A DNA stretch of 64,000 nucleotides from Synechococcus sp. RS9916 (GCF_000153825.1 NZ_DS022299.1:1018869-1082868), one strand, 5' to 3'; shown: positions 54,236 through 63,818, numbered from the stretch's first letter. The notes: generated from the sequence alone by a model not told the origin. Numbers and translations: made by a program.

Positions 54236-55132
54236 ATGGTGGGAATCCTTGCTGGTCTCGTCGCAGCTCTGGCTTGGACTGTGGCCAGCAGCCTCTGGCG
54301 GGGATTAAGTACCTCGCTCACGGCTCTGCAGCTGAACGGGCTGAAAAATGCGATCGCCTGTGTGGTGCTGTTGCCAGTGCTCATCGCCATTCCCTGGGGA
54401 GATCAGCCCCAGGTCTGGCTGCTGTTGTTGCTCAGTGGCGTGGTCGGGATCGCCCTAGGGGACAGCTTTTACTTGGCAGCTCTGCGCCGTCTCGGCACCC
54501 GGCGCGCCCTCACCGTTGAAGCCCTCGCGCCCCTCGTCGCTGCCATCAGCGGCTTGGTGTGGATGGGAGAAGCGGTCAGTGCTGCCACCTGGGCAGGCGC
54601 AAGCTTGGTGAGTGCCTCAGTGCTGATCGTGGCGCGGCAACGACCGCCGGAGCACACCTCAGCATCCGACCGACAGGGCGCCAATCAACTGCTGGGAATC
54701 GGTTTGGCCCTCTTGGCGGTCGTTTGCGGTGTGGGCGGGGCCGCCCTGTCTCGCAGCATGCTGCTCAGCGCAACCGTGCCCCCGCTGCAAAGCGCTGCCG
54801 TGAGGCTGCTGGGGGGATTGCTCGCCCTGTTGCCCTGGCTGACCTGGCGCTGGCAACCACCCTGGACCAAGACACGACAAGCCGGGCCTCAACCCCGACA
54901 ACAACGGGCGCTGACGGTGATCACCGCCACCGTGCTGGGCACCAATCTCGGCATCCTTCTGCAGCAAACCGCACTGCAACAGCTGCCCCTCGCCGTCGCC
55001 ATCACGCTGCTGAGCACAGCCCCAGTGATGGCGTTGCTCGTGGCAAAGAGCGAAGGCGACAAACCCCAAGTCGCAGGCTTCACCGCGTCCTTACTGGCGG
55101 TGGGCGGCGTGGCCCTGGCCATGCTGAACTGA
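54236..55132 (+). CDS. EamA-family (DMT) permease
   Basis: 298 residues with about ten helices and two EamA halves (first ends VSASVLIVARQR; second starts LLGIGLALLAVVCGVGG). Probable metabolite exporter; substrate unknown. Confidence 0.85.
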   Translation: MVGILAGLVAALAWTVASSLWRGLSTSLTALQLNGLKNAIACVVLLPVLIAIPWGDQPQVWLLLLLSGVVGIALGDSFYLAALRRLGTRRALTVEALAPLVAAISGLVWMGEAVSAATWAGASLVSASVLIVARQRPPEHTSASDRQGANQLLGIGLALLAVVCGVGGAALSRSMLLSATVPPLQSAAVRLLGGLLALLPWLTWRWQPPWTKTRQAGPQPRQQRALTVITATVLGTNLGILLQQTALQQLPLAVAITLLSTAPVMALLVAKSEGDKPQVAGFTASLLAVGGVALAMLN

Positions 55133-55150
55133 CGCAGCTCCTGTAGAGCC

Positions 55151-55315
55151 ATGACTGCTCGCCGCTTGTTCTTGCTGTTCGGTGCTATCGCCGGCCTGAT
55201 CGCCATGGTGGCCTGGATCGGTGAGATTGATCTCGGAATCGAAGACTCCGTCGCTCCACCAACCGATCAGCCGACCAACCCGCCAGGATCGACGCCCACG
55301 ACGTCCAAGCCATGA
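55151..55315 (+). CDS. Small membrane-anchored protein
   Basis: 54 residues: N-terminal helix (LFLLFGAIAGLIAMVAW), then a Pro/Thr-rich tail (PPTDQPTNPPGSTP). Overlaps the next gene by 4 bp. Unknown. Confidence 0.5.
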   Translation: MTARRLFLLFGAIAGLIAMVAWIGEIDLGIEDSVAPPTDQPTNPPGSTPTTSKP

Positions 55316-56055
55316 GCCCGGCCTCGACAGCCACGTATTTCGGATCCAACAGCTGGCTGCTGGAACTCGCTGGGCTGCGGGTGCTCGTGGATCCCTGGTT
55401 GGTGGATGCCCTGGTGTTTCCCCCTGGCCCATGGTTGCTAAAGGGAGAACTCCCCGAGCCATGGCCCATCCCTGAACCGATCGATCTGTTGTTGCTCACC
55501 CAAGGGTTGGCCGATCACGCCCATCCCGCCACCCTGGCGCTACTGCCCAAGGAGTTGCCCGTGGTGGGTTCACCTGCAGCCGCCAAGGTGGCCGAAGGCC
55601 TGGGCTTCAGCGATGTTGTCGCTTTGCGGCCGGGCGACACCCACGCCCATCACCAGCTCAACATCCAGGCCACCGCTGGCGCCCGCGTGCCCCTGGTGGA
55701 AAACGGATACCTGCTGGATTGGGCGGATGGGTCCCTTTATCTCGAGCCCCATGGGGTGTTGGATCCAGCCCTCGCCAAACGGCCTGTGAACACCGTGATC
55801 ACTCCAGTGATCGACCTCGGGCTGCCCCTGGCCGGCAACTTCATCACCGGTGCCAGTGTGCTGCCGAAATTGATCGAGCAATTTGAGCCGCAGCAGGTGC
55901 TGGCCAGCACCACAGGAGGGGATGTGCGTTTTTCCGGGTTGATTAGCCGCTTTCTAAGCGCCGATGGTGGAGAAGCGACGAACGATCAGCACGATCAACG
56001 GGTCACCATCCCTGTGCCAGGGCAACCCGTCGTGCTGTCTCAGGCGCAGTGTTGA
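55312..56055 (+). CDS. Metallo-beta-lactamase-fold protein with altered metal motif
   Basis: 247 residues. Start ATFGSN-type strand, VLVDPWLV and TTGGDVRF fit the MBL-like (UlaG/YcfU-like) fold. The usual HxHxDH reads TQGLADH here, so the first two His are absent; the domain may bind metal differently or be non-catalytic. Family of cyanobacteria-specific proteins. Confidence 0.7.
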   Translation: MSPASTATYFGSNSWLLELAGLRVLVDPWLVDALVFPPGPWLLKGELPEPWPIPEPIDLLLLTQGLADHAHPATLALLPKELPVVGSPAAAKVAEGLGFSDVVALRPGDTHAHHQLNIQATAGARVPLVENGYLLDWADGSLYLEPHGVLDPALAKRPVNTVITPVIDLGLPLAGNFITGASVLPKLIEQFEPQQVLASTTGGDVRFSGLISRFLSADGGEATNDQHDQRVTIPVPGQPVVLSQAQC

Positions 56056-56070
56056 AACCTTGAGCTCGCA

Positions 56071-56736
56071 ATGAAACAGGTTCTGCACCAACTGGTGATT
56101 GCCACACCGGGGGCGGGGTTCACCCGATTGAACGAACAGCTGAACAGCTGGATTCGCAGCAGCGACATTCAATTAGGGGTGCTGCACCTCACCTGTCTGC
56201 ACACCAGCGCCAGCCTCACGATCAACGAAAATGCTGATCCCCGTGTACTGGACGACCTCAGCGCCTGGATGGATGCCGTGGTGCCGCAGGACGGCAAAGG
56301 ACCGCTGAACGGCCAAGGCCAGCGCCGTCACTACAAGCATGACGACGAAGGGAACGACGACATGCCCGCGCACATCCGCACCGCACTCACCAGCCAGACC
56401 ATGACCTTGAGCGTGGAGGACGGACGGTTGTTGTTGGGGATGTGGCAGGCCGTCTATCTGTGGGAGCATCGGGCCATGCCGCACAGGAGACGCGTGGCCT
56501 GTCACCTGATCGGGGAATGCGACGCGACTGCAGCTGCACCGCAGGAGACAGGCACAACTGCAGCAGCGTCAGCACAAACCCTGATGAACCTCCGCAGTGG
56601 AGAACGCATCAACCGCGCCGTTCAGGAACGCTTTGACCCCACGGCCTGGGAGCGGGATGGCGGCATTGACACCGACATGGATCTGCTGATCGACCGGCTT
56701 CATGAGATCAGTGACACGCCGTCAAATCCCGAATGA
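56071..56736 (+). CDS. yjbQ: YjbQ/UPF0047 family protein
   Basis: 221 residues. LHTSASLTINENADPRVLDD and YKHDDEGNDDMPAHIRTAL are signature segments, then SVEDGRLLLGMWQAVYLWEH. The last ~75 residues after LWEH are an extra tail, longer than the ~140-residue norm. Reported members have weak thiamine phosphate synthase activity; the true role is unclear. Confidence 0.88.
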   Translation: MKQVLHQLVIATPGAGFTRLNEQLNSWIRSSDIQLGVLHLTCLHTSASLTINENADPRVLDDLSAWMDAVVPQDGKGPLNGQGQRRHYKHDDEGNDDMPAHIRTALTSQTMTLSVEDGRLLLGMWQAVYLWEHRAMPHRRRVACHLIGECDATAAAPQETGTTAAASAQTLMNLRSGERINRAVQERFDPTAWERDGGIDTDMDLLIDRLHEISDTPSNPE

Positions 56737-56758
56737 ACCGTCGGCGAAGAGTCACCGC

Positions 56759-56983
56759 TTAATCGAGCCGGCGCTGCACACGCTCATCAGGTTCCACAAG
56801 CTCAATCGGTGGCAATGGCGATTGACGTCGCACCACCACCGTGCCCCCATGGCGGCCGCGGTACGCATAGTCACGCTCAAGCCCGAGAGGCGGCAATCGC
56901 CGCCTGGCATAGAGGGTGGCATTCAGCCAGATCAACAACAGGATGACCCCAAAGGCAATCCCGACCACAGAAGGTGAGCTCAT
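56759..56983 (-). CDS. Small membrane protein
   Basis: 74 residues, one N-terminal helix (SVVGIAFGVILLLIWLNATL), Arg-rich middle. Unknown. Confidence 0.6.
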   Translation of the reverse strand: MSSPSVVGIAFGVILLLIWLNATLYARRRLPPLGLERDYAYRGRHGGTVVVRRQSPLPPIELVEPDERVQRRLD

Positions 56984-57060
56984 TGATCAAGGCCCAGCGA
57001 GCACTTCCAGACAATGCCGGGGATCGCGGCTAAAACGCAACCAATGTGCCGCGGGTGTGA

Positions 57061-57210
57061 ATGGAACGAGCTGACGCAAACGACAACACCGTCGAACTGA
57101 GCCCCGAACTGGTCAAAGTGCTGGATCAGCGCCAACGCGACTGGGGCGCACGCAGCAGGGGCGAGGTGGTGGAAATGCTGCTGGGCTGGATGAAAAAGAA
57201 ATCCGCTTAA
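57061..57210 (+). CDS. Small possible ribbon-helix-helix protein
   Basis: 49 residues: TVELSPELVKVLDQRQRDW ... RSRGEVVEMLLGWMKKK. Pattern of strand-helix-helix as in RHH DNA-binding proteins, and no toxin partner next to it. Assigned from form only. Confidence 0.5.
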   Translation: MERADANDNTVELSPELVKVLDQRQRDWGARSRGEVVEMLLGWMKKKSA

Positions 57211-57234
57211 CCAACGGCAGAAGTCTTCAAGCCC

Positions 57235-57471
57235 CTACTTGGGTCGCTTGAAGGTGTAACAACCACCGTGATAGCCAGTGAACGGTTGGGCATAGGTCAT
57301 CAGCTCCCAGCCCTGGTCTCCCAGCTCATTCATCAAACCCACCAGAGTCACCCCATTCTGGGGATGGCTACGGGAAATCAGCTGCCGGTCATCAAGCCAG
57401 AGTTCTTCGATTTCGCCCGTCCAGCTCTTACCCCTGGGGACAAAGCGAAGCTGAGTGTATTCCCACTTCAT
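57235..57471 (-). CDS. Hypothetical protein (DUF4177-like)
   Basis: 78 residues, MKWEYTQLRFVPRG ... MNELGDQGWELMTY. The GWELM pattern occurs in DUF4177-type proteins. Start uncertain by one codon (MM). Function unknown. Confidence 0.6.
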   Translation of the reverse strand: MKWEYTQLRFVPRGKSWTGEIEELWLDDRQLISRSHPQNGVTLVGLMNELGDQGWELMTYAQPFTGYHGGCYTFKRPK

Positions 57472-57538
57472 CAAGGGGCAGAACCGAGTTGGAGCGTGAC
57501 TTTAACCGCCCCATAGCCCCCCAAGCACAGGCCTGTAA

Positions 57539-57685
57539 TCAGGCTGCTTGCTCGTCGTCAGCAGCTGGAACTTCCTCCTCGGAACGGAGGAAGCGTTTGC
57601 GCTGAGCTGATTCGTATCCAGAGAGCTCAGTCTTGGAAAGCTTTTTCGCCTCAACTTGGTTGCACTTCATCAATGAAGGATGCAT
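57539..57685 (-). CDS. Small charged protein (43-48 aa)
   Basis: MKCNQVEAKKLSKTELSGYE, then SAQRKRFLRSEEEVP and an acidic end. Either ATG at 57685 or 57670. Small conserved-looking cyanobacterial protein; function unknown. Confidence 0.5.
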   Translation of the reverse strand: MHPSLMKCNQVEAKKLSKTELSGYESAQRKRFLRSEEEVPAADDEQAA

Positions 57686-57936
57686 TCCTCGTCTGCTCAT
57701 CTTCGCCACCGCTGTTACAAAAACGCGTCTAGGGCTTCAGGCCCTTCACCCCCTAAGGGTCCCACGAGTGGCCAGAGCACAACAGCCCCAAGCCTGAAGA
57801 ATGCCTTAAGAGTGGCCAGCAAACTGGCGGCCAGCGCTTACCCGCATGAAAAACCCACCCACGCCACGTAGATCCCAAGCCATCTGGCCAAGCAGGACCG
57901 ACCAAGCTTGCGGTGAGAATGGGGGGATCCATTCCG

Positions 57937-58101
57937 ATGGCAATGAGCGATAGCAGCAAAGACCGGAACTACTGGATCGATGAGATTGCTTTTCTTGAGG
58001 CTCGCCTGAACGGGAGCCAAGGGGACATCGACAACGATGATCGGGCAGCATGCGAAGAGGCCCTGAAGGCCGCGAAAGCCAATCTCGCCGCCAGTCGATG
58101 A
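57937..58101 (+). CDS. Small hypothetical protein
   Basis: 54 residues, MAMSDSSKDRNYWIDEIAFL ... EEALKAAKANLAAS; helical. Unknown. Confidence 0.5.
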   Translation: MAMSDSSKDRNYWIDEIAFLEARLNGSQGDIDNDDRAACEEALKAAKANLAASR

Positions 58102-58147
58102 GCCAACTCCGACGCCAGACGAGGCGTCGGCCCAATGGAACCTGCGC

Positions 58148-58363
58148 TCACCCGCCATCCCCTGCAGCGGCCACCGCAGCTTTTAAAACGTCCAGCGACT
58201 GGCCATTCAAGAGTTCGGCAACGGCGTCCTCGTCGAAAACAAAGCCAGACTCCTGAGCCAAAGCAACAACGCAGCTTTCACACTTGGCGTCTTGAAATCG
58301 GGCCTGGATCGCAGCATCACCTCTGACCTTCTCCAGAAACGCCTGCAAAATCTCTTGGCTCAT
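58148..58363 (-). CDS. Nif11-like protein
   Basis: 71 residues: SQEILQAFLEKVRGDAAIQA and AVAELLNGQSLDVLKAA fit Nif11. It ends in GDGG; no core peptide follows, so it is a stand-alone member. Confidence 0.65.
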   Translation of the reverse strand: MSQEILQAFLEKVRGDAAIQARFQDAKCESCVVALAQESGFVFDEDAVAELLNGQSLDVLKAAVAAAGDGG

Positions 58364-58521
58364 CGCCGAAACTCAAACATGAACGGACTCAACGAAAGCT
58401 AGATACAGCAGGCCCACCTCGCTTTGAAGACGGAACAGCGCACGCCCTCGAGACAACAAAAGGGAACCAACCCTTGGAGTGAGCTGATTAAGATGGTTGG
58501 CTACACCTTTGGTTGCAATCG

Positions 58522-58764
58522 ATGGACTTCACCGTGGTCATCCTTAACGAGCATGTGCCTGCATATGCGGGGATCACCTGGAGTGAATGGAAAGACAGCA
58601 ATCGCAAACAAATGAGAAGCGAAGGCGATAATTGGTCAAAAGCCACACTCGCAGGAAACGATATTTGGGACTGTCTTGACAAGAACAAGATCAATCGACT
58701 TCATCTCGTGCAATGGAAACCTGAGGCCGACACGCTTTACAAAGTGAGCCTGCCGGATCGGTAG
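58522..58764 (+). CDS. Hypothetical protein
   Basis: 80 residues, MDFTVVILNEHVPAYAGITW and LHLVQWKPEADTLYKVSLP. Unrecognised. Confidence 0.5.
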   Translation: MDFTVVILNEHVPAYAGITWSEWKDSNRKQMRSEGDNWSKATLAGNDIWDCLDKNKINRLHLVQWKPEADTLYKVSLPDR

Positions 58765-58828
58765 AGACCAGCTCTACTGCGACATCGATCTGACATTGCC
58801 GTAATCCAGAGACCAACAACTTCAATCC

Positions 58829-59296
58829 ATGAAATTCTGTTTAGCCACAGCCGCTGTGCTTCTATCGACCACTCCCGCGCTGAGTGCAGATTTTATTTAT
58901 TTGGAGTGCACAACTGAGATGACCGTTGAATCCACTGGAATCAGCGCAGGCAAACCAGTGAAAAAGACCGAGAAAAAATCCGACACCGCGTTTTTTAAAA
59001 TTGACACAAATGGCAATCGATTCGCGTCCTATAACTCTTCCTCAACACAAGACGAGCTGAAGTGGGACGAAGCAACCATTACTGAAGACGAACTCAGCGC
59101 GAACATGTCAGAAAAGAATGAGCTAATGGAAGCCAGCGGCGTGCTGAATATTGAACTCCAACCACCAGGTCAATTGACCTCCCAGATGTCGGCCGTTGCT
59201 TTTGGAATGATGACAACCGACATCGACGTCACTGGAGATTGTGAGGCCATCGACGAGTCTGCATTTGAAGAAGGCTTGAAAAAGCCCTCAAGCTGA
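58829..59296 (+). CDS. Secreted hypothetical protein
   Basis: 155 residues with signal peptide MKFCLATAAVLLSTTPAL (cut near ALSA). Two Cys (YLECTT, TGDCEAI), acidic. Unknown. Confidence 0.6.
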   Translation: MKFCLATAAVLLSTTPALSADFIYLECTTEMTVESTGISAGKPVKKTEKKSDTAFFKIDTNGNRFASYNSSSTQDELKWDEATITEDELSANMSEKNELMEASGVLNIELQPPGQLTSQMSAVAFGMMTTDIDVTGDCEAIDESAFEEGLKKPSS

Positions 59297-59382
59297 TCGA
59301 TACATCAGCTTGACCTCGACCAAGCTTATCCCTGCGCGACCAATCAACCCGTCAAGATCCAAACGCGCGACACATGCAACGG

Positions 59383-59409
59383 ACAAGCCCCGGCCTTGGC
59401 GGGGCTTGT
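59383..59409 (+). terminator. Hairpin after 58829 gene
   Basis: ACAAGCCCCG CCTTGG-type loop CGGGGCTTGT; near-perfect stem, weak T-run. Confidence 0.6.
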
Positions 59410-59469
59410 AATTGGCCCATTTCTGTGGGCCTGAACATCGCTATAACGATGTGACAAGTGGCGTGCCGC

Positions 59470-59882
59470 ATGAAACGCCTTTCCTTCGCTCTAGGTTCAA
59501 CCATTGCCTTAACAATCGCCGCGAGCTGGGTTGAGATGGCTGTGCCTGCCCAAGCATCCAAAGGCATTGCATGGCAAGACTCTCTGATTCAGTCAAACGA
59601 CAAGAAGACGCAAATTTGGCTCAGAGACTTTCAAATCGGAGCCGTGCTTGGGACGCCGTATTACCGCAAGGGGGCTCCTCGCTACCTGACCAGTTTGACG
59701 TCATAGCAGCAACCAACAAACAATTTGTAAAAGAATTTGCCTTTCGTGCCGATCAAATTGTGAAAACAAGACTGAAAACCGGCCTCCCAACTCTGATTGG
59801 AATGGTCTATATCTATGAATCAATAAAACGAATCTGCCCAGAAGTGGACCGCTTTCATTGGCTCAAGCAAACGACAAAATAG
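59470..59882 (+). pseudogene. Frameshifted secreted protein gene
   Basis: Frame 1 begins MKRLSFALGSTIALTIAA (signal peptide, PAQAS) and stops at 59706. A second frame continues with sensible sequence (FDVIAATNKQFVKEFAFR ... FHWLKQTTK) to 59882. A shift near 59690 would join them. Real decay or a base error in the sequence are equally possible. Confidence 0.5.
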
Positions 59883-59919
59883 CCGAAGAAAAAGAGATCA
59901 GGCCTGCCTAGCTCGCTGC

Positions 59920-60603
59920 TTAAATGCCAGCCCTGATGGCCTTGATCACAGCTTGGGTGCGATCCTTCACGCCCATTTTCCCGATAATCGTACTCACATG
60001 ACTTTTGACAGTTTCAGAACTAATACAGAGTGACTCGCTGATTTCTTTGTTACTCATACCACTGGAAAGCACTTTCAGCACCTCCATCTCCCGATCCGTG
60101 AGGTCTGGCAAGACTTCGAACGCCTCATAGCCAGCAACCGCCTTCACTTCTTTTGGGTAATAGTTCCCACCGTCTGCAATCGCCGCCAGCGATCGGATGA
60201 AATCACCGTCGACTCCCTTAGCAAGGGAGCTGACAAACATCACACCTTCGACAAAGGCTTCCAGCGCCTCACGCACAACCGCTTGGGATTCCCGATGCAA
60301 AAAAACGAGTGTTCGCGTCTTAGGGCTGAACTCCTTGACATGGCGGGCAAGGCTTAATCCATAGCCTTGCTCCAAATGCTCAGTCACAAACAGAAGATCT
60401 GGGCTGTTGTGCTGACAGGCTGCCGCTGCCTCTGATTGGGTGGTGTAGGCACCAATCAAGGAGTCACTGATCAGCGGAACAAGGCTGAACGACGCGAGCG
60501 TCAGCAAGTCACCCATGCAGGCAATCGTGCGCTGACCAGACAGCAGTGGCTTGCCAACCTCCAACGCGGCCTGCATCTGGGCGGAACGAAGCGGAAACTC
60601 CAT
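59920..60603 (-). CDS. LuxR-family regulator with degenerate receiver
   Basis: 227 residues. C-terminal LuxR-type HTH (LTDREMEVLKVLSSGMSNKEISESLCISS). The N-terminal half resembles a receiver domain, but the phosphorylated Asp position reads PDLLFVTEHLEQG, with no Asp. Probably a phosphorylation-independent transcription factor. Target unknown. Confidence 0.8.
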   Translation of the reverse strand: MEFPLRSAQMQAALEVGKPLLSGQRTIACMGDLLTLASFSLVPLISDSLIGAYTTQSEAAAACQHNSPDLLFVTEHLEQGYGLSLARHVKEFSPKTRTLVFLHRESQAVVREALEAFVEGVMFVSSLAKGVDGDFIRSLAAIADGGNYYPKEVKAVAGYEAFEVLPDLTDREMEVLKVLSSGMSNKEISESLCISSETVKSHVSTIIGKMGVKDRTQAVIKAIRAGI

Positions 60604-61108
60604 ACCTTCACGAGCATGTCCCCCATTGTGTTCAGGGAGTCGTGTTCAGAACAGAACGCACGAGGGAGGTGGCGATCAGGGTACCGAAGGGATGGTGGAA
60701 AGGTCTCGAATCAACACGACGTGATGCACCCTCACCCCTCAAGAACGTACCTCTACAAACGCGTGAAGCTGGCTCACGAACCTGGGCGAAAACGACGCGG
60801 AACAAGCACTGTTTACCGATCGACAGGCAAGGCAACTTCAAGACGCCACACCGAATCGTCATCCTTCCGTTCCCAAGGAAGCCGCCTTTCGATCAAGGAC
60901 ACGGGCAGAGTCAAGGCATGGCAAACCTGAAACGCCGGGATCTCAAATCCAGGCGTGCCTTTGATCACACACCAACTGAGCAAGGTCGCCAACATGGCCC
61001 CATGCCAAAGAAGCACAAAAAACAGGCCTCAATACGCTCAAAACCTAGTGTTTACTGGACTTTGCTCAGAATCAAGCGGTACCATTTGGTCAATATCTGG
61101 TACGGCCT
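60604..61108. other. Intergenic stretch before the integrase
   Basis: No gene, tRNA or obvious repeat recognised. Near its end a short dyad (ACCATTTGGT, 61081-61090, with flanking GGTAC copies) may be a regulator site for the integrase. Confidence 0.5.
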
Positions 61109-62296
61109 ATGCTAGCCCAGTTCACCGATAAGCTCCGAGAGGACTACGGCGATCAGGTCGGGGGCATTCGGCTGCGACGCGCCAAGCGCAGTGGGAAAGA
61201 GGTCTTCTCGATCCTGTGGAACGACGGAACCAAGGCACGCTCACAGCAGGTCAAGGCCACTAACGAGCTGGAGGCCTACGAGGCTGCCAAGCAATTTCTA
61301 AAAGAGGTGACGGGCGAGGTAAAGCCCACAGGGGACGCGGTTCCACCGTCTGGCTTGATGCGTAGAACGCTGATCGCTGCACTCCGCGCCAATGAAGGTA
61401 AGGGCATACGGCAGCAAACAGAAGATTCAAACGCCAGAGCACTGCATCGGGTAGCTGGATACATCTCGGAGCGTGGCTTACTGCTCAATAAGGAGTCATT
61501 ACTGGAAGCCATCAAAGCGACGGATATCACCAAGCGTGAAAGGCGGTCGGCGATACAAGCAGCGAAGGCATTAGCAGAAGCAGGTCAGATCGCCCTGGTC
61601 GTTCCAAAGGCCCTTTACTTCGAATCGCCAGAACCTCTCAAGAGGGAGCTACGCCTTCATGAGCGTGCAGTGATCAACAAAACACTGCGGGAGGATATCG
61701 AGACGCTGCCACCGTATGCGCGATGGATGTTCCGCGTGGTTGCCTGCACAGGAGTCAGGGCCAATGCCTGCTTCTCGATGGAAATTCCCAATCATGAGCT
61801 GACAGCAGGAGCCTCCCTCTATTACGTGGATTCCAAGCGGTCTAAAAAGAATGCTCTGGTCAAAGCTGAGACAACTCCAAGCCTGGTTTGGGATGACCAG
61901 TCCATGTGGAACGTGTGGCGGTTATGGGAGATCCCAGAGGAAATCAAAGAGCTTCAGGTTTTTGGGAGGCGGCCCACTAACGAGGAATTGGTTAAGCAGA
62001 ACAACATGACCTCAGATGCACAGCGTGCTTTAAGGCGGAAGCTGCCTGAAGCGAAGGGACTGGTAACCATGCGGATGCTGAGGCACCTCACTGTAATGAG
62101 ACTGTTTAAGCATCCAAAGATCGGGAGCGACAAGGATTATCTAATCGCTAAGATTGTTTCCACTAGCGTCGACCAGCTACGGAAAACATATAGCCAGCTT
62201 TATACAAACCAAGCGACCAGTATTGTCGGAGATGCTTTTGACTTCACGATCAGAAGCTCAGAGGATGACGTTCGCAGAGCCCTGGAGAACCTGTAA
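61109..62296 (+). CDS. Divergent tyrosine recombinase (integrase)
   Basis: 395 residues. N-terminal SAM-like helical domain (about 100-190) and catalytic domain: first Arg in ACTGVRANAC, Lys in VDSKRSKKN, RMLRHLTVMRLF holding the Arg/His pair, and Tyr in RKTYSQLYTN. The HxxR spacing is atypical. Probably mediates integration of the element that begins here. Confidence 0.72.
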   Translation: MLAQFTDKLREDYGDQVGGIRLRRAKRSGKEVFSILWNDGTKARSQQVKATNELEAYEAAKQFLKEVTGEVKPTGDAVPPSGLMRRTLIAALRANEGKGIRQQTEDSNARALHRVAGYISERGLLLNKESLLEAIKATDITKRERRSAIQAAKALAEAGQIALVVPKALYFESPEPLKRELRLHERAVINKTLREDIETLPPYARWMFRVVACTGVRANACFSMEIPNHELTAGASLYYVDSKRSKKNALVKAETTPSLVWDDQSMWNVWRLWEIPEEIKELQVFGRRPTNEELVKQNNMTSDAQRALRRKLPEAKGLVTMRMLRHLTVMRLFKHPKIGSDKDYLIAKIVSTSVDQLRKTYSQLYTNQATSIVGDAFDFTIRSSEDDVRRALENL

Positions 62297-62316
62297 CCTA
62301 CTTCAGGCCAAATAGC

Positions 62317-62490
62317 TCATCCCAGGAGATCAAGTCCCCATCCGAACTCTTCGATGATTGCATCACAACTTGCTGGTCTGCGTTCGCGGCAGTGTTGCAT
62401 GGCTGTATCGAAGATCGCCCTGGCCTGGTCGGGCGGGATTGACGATGGGAGCGTGAAGCACCGCTCAAGGTGTCGCTTATCGTTGACCAT
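62317..62490 (-). CDS. Small protein of putative mobile element
   Basis: 57 residues: MVNDKRHLERCFTLPSSIPP ... CDAIIEEFGWGLDLLG. Opposite the integrase. Unrecognised. Confidence 0.5.
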   Translation of the reverse strand: MVNDKRHLERCFTLPSSIPPDQARAIFDTAMQHCRERRPASCDAIIEEFGWGLDLLG

Positions 62491-62526
62491 GATTTGATAT
62501 CGCGTGATGATTGATTATGCATAGGT

Positions 62527-62964
62527 TCAGGATTCCATTTCGCTGGCAAAACTTGTAATCTCAAGCGGCAGTACAGGGAACTCTTCCAGCTGTTCTGCTG
62601 TGACTGTTTGAATTTCACCTTTAGGGATTGGCCGCAATCTTTCGTCGTCCATCTCAACGTCTAATGCGATCAGGACATTCGCGATTCCTGGCGTAGTTAG
62701 TATAATTTCCGTTGGAAAGAGATGAATGGTGTCTTTGGGAAATTCGATGCTGTATTCCTTGTATCGGCGATCGTAAGCTCCCAGGTCAATATTGTCGTTG
62801 AATAGGCAGCCGCTGCTAAAGACTAATGCGCTTTGTGGTGTGCTTCGCGACCACTTGATCTTCGCGCCATAGCTCCACTTTGTGCCTTCAATGCGCCATG
62901 TGGTTTTGTGTTCCTTCCTTGCCTTCATCCGTTTCCAGATTGTTTGCCGTGCCATTGGGCTCAT
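62527..62964 (-). CDS. Hypothetical protein of putative mobile element
   Basis: 145 residues with basic start (KRMKARKEHKTTWRI) and beta-rich remainder. Family unknown. Base composition lower in GC than the core. Confidence 0.55.
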   Translation of the reverse strand: MSPMARQTIWKRMKARKEHKTTWRIEGTKWSYGAKIKWSRSTPQSALVFSSGCLFNDNIDLGAYDRRYKEYSIEFPKDTIHLFPTEIILTTPGIANVLIALDVEMDDERLRPIPKGEIQTVTAEQLEEFPVLPLEITSFASEMES

Positions 62965-63040
62965 TTATTCACTGGCCTAGTATTCCGTTGGCCTAATTCC
63001 TGCTGCTCGAGAAACCTTTTAGGCACACTATTTTCAGTTA

Positions 63041-63736
63041 ATGGGTGCTGAGATGGCGTCGAATTCTGATTTGTTCCTGCAGGCCTGGGCGGGTAAGACT
63101 AATGCTCAGAAAGAAGCTGAATTGGGCAAAGCTTTAACACCTGACCAGCGCACAGATACTTTCTTGGCGGCATTTGCGACGCCTGCTGAGGCCAAACTTC
63201 CTACTCCAATTGTTGGCCAGAACTGGAGATGGGACATGGTAAAGCTCGCCAAGCTGAGTCCAACTGAGCAATATATGCTCACTCAATATGAAGGCTGCAA
63301 GTATAGAGATTTGCCTTCATGGATCCAGGACGGGGGTTACGTCAAGATCAGCGATTCTGAAAAGAAGTATCAGCGCGAAATGCTGAAGGAAACTGGCTTA
63401 ACGCAGTCCGAAAGAAACGAAGTAGTTGATCATGCCGCCATTCATATCGGTGCACTAGGAGACATGCTGCAGCGGGAAGTGTTGAAAGGTAGCAAGGCTC
63501 TTGAAAGCGAAATTGATCGTTGCATTGAGCGCTTTGGCAACGATCTTGTTATGACCATGCTCGAGGAGATCGATCCTGCTGGCGCCGCTGAACTAATCAA
63601 GGTGCAACAGATACGGGCCACTACTGCTGCAGCCAAGGATGAGCTGGAGCTGGTAAGCAACCAGGAAGCACAGGTACGCGCTGAGATCAAAGAGGCTCAG
63701 GCCGCAATTGAAGCCATGAATGCTGACTCTGCCTAA
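63041..63736 (+). CDS. Hypothetical coiled-coil protein
   Basis: 231 residues, C-terminal heptad-rich part (AAAKDELELVSNQEAQVRAE). No family recognised. An alternative ATG (MASNSDLF, 63053) exists. Likely element-encoded; phage structural proteins often look alike, but nothing decisive is seen. Confidence 0.55.
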   Translation: MGAEMASNSDLFLQAWAGKTNAQKEAELGKALTPDQRTDTFLAAFATPAEAKLPTPIVGQNWRWDMVKLAKLSPTEQYMLTQYEGCKYRDLPSWIQDGGYVKISDSEKKYQREMLKETGLTQSERNEVVDHAAIHIGALGDMLQREVLKGSKALESEIDRCIERFGNDLVMTMLEEIDPAGAAELIKVQQIRATTAAAKDELELVSNQEAQVRAEIKEAQAAIEAMNADSA

Positions 63737-63818
63737 GCGATATCTCTACGGAAGCCATGCAGGCGGAACTTACCCGTCGTGCATCGATGGCTACTCACCA
63801 AGCCGCAGAGGCAGGTGA

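Noticed and set aside
60930-60975. Possible tRNA near the integrase
   Set aside because: The CAAATCC stretch lacks a TTC loop and a pairing acceptor or anticodon arm.
60546-61115. 189-residue frame upstream of the integrase
   Set aside because: Composition is unlike a protein (many basic, no hydrophobic core), and it overlaps the regulator gene start.
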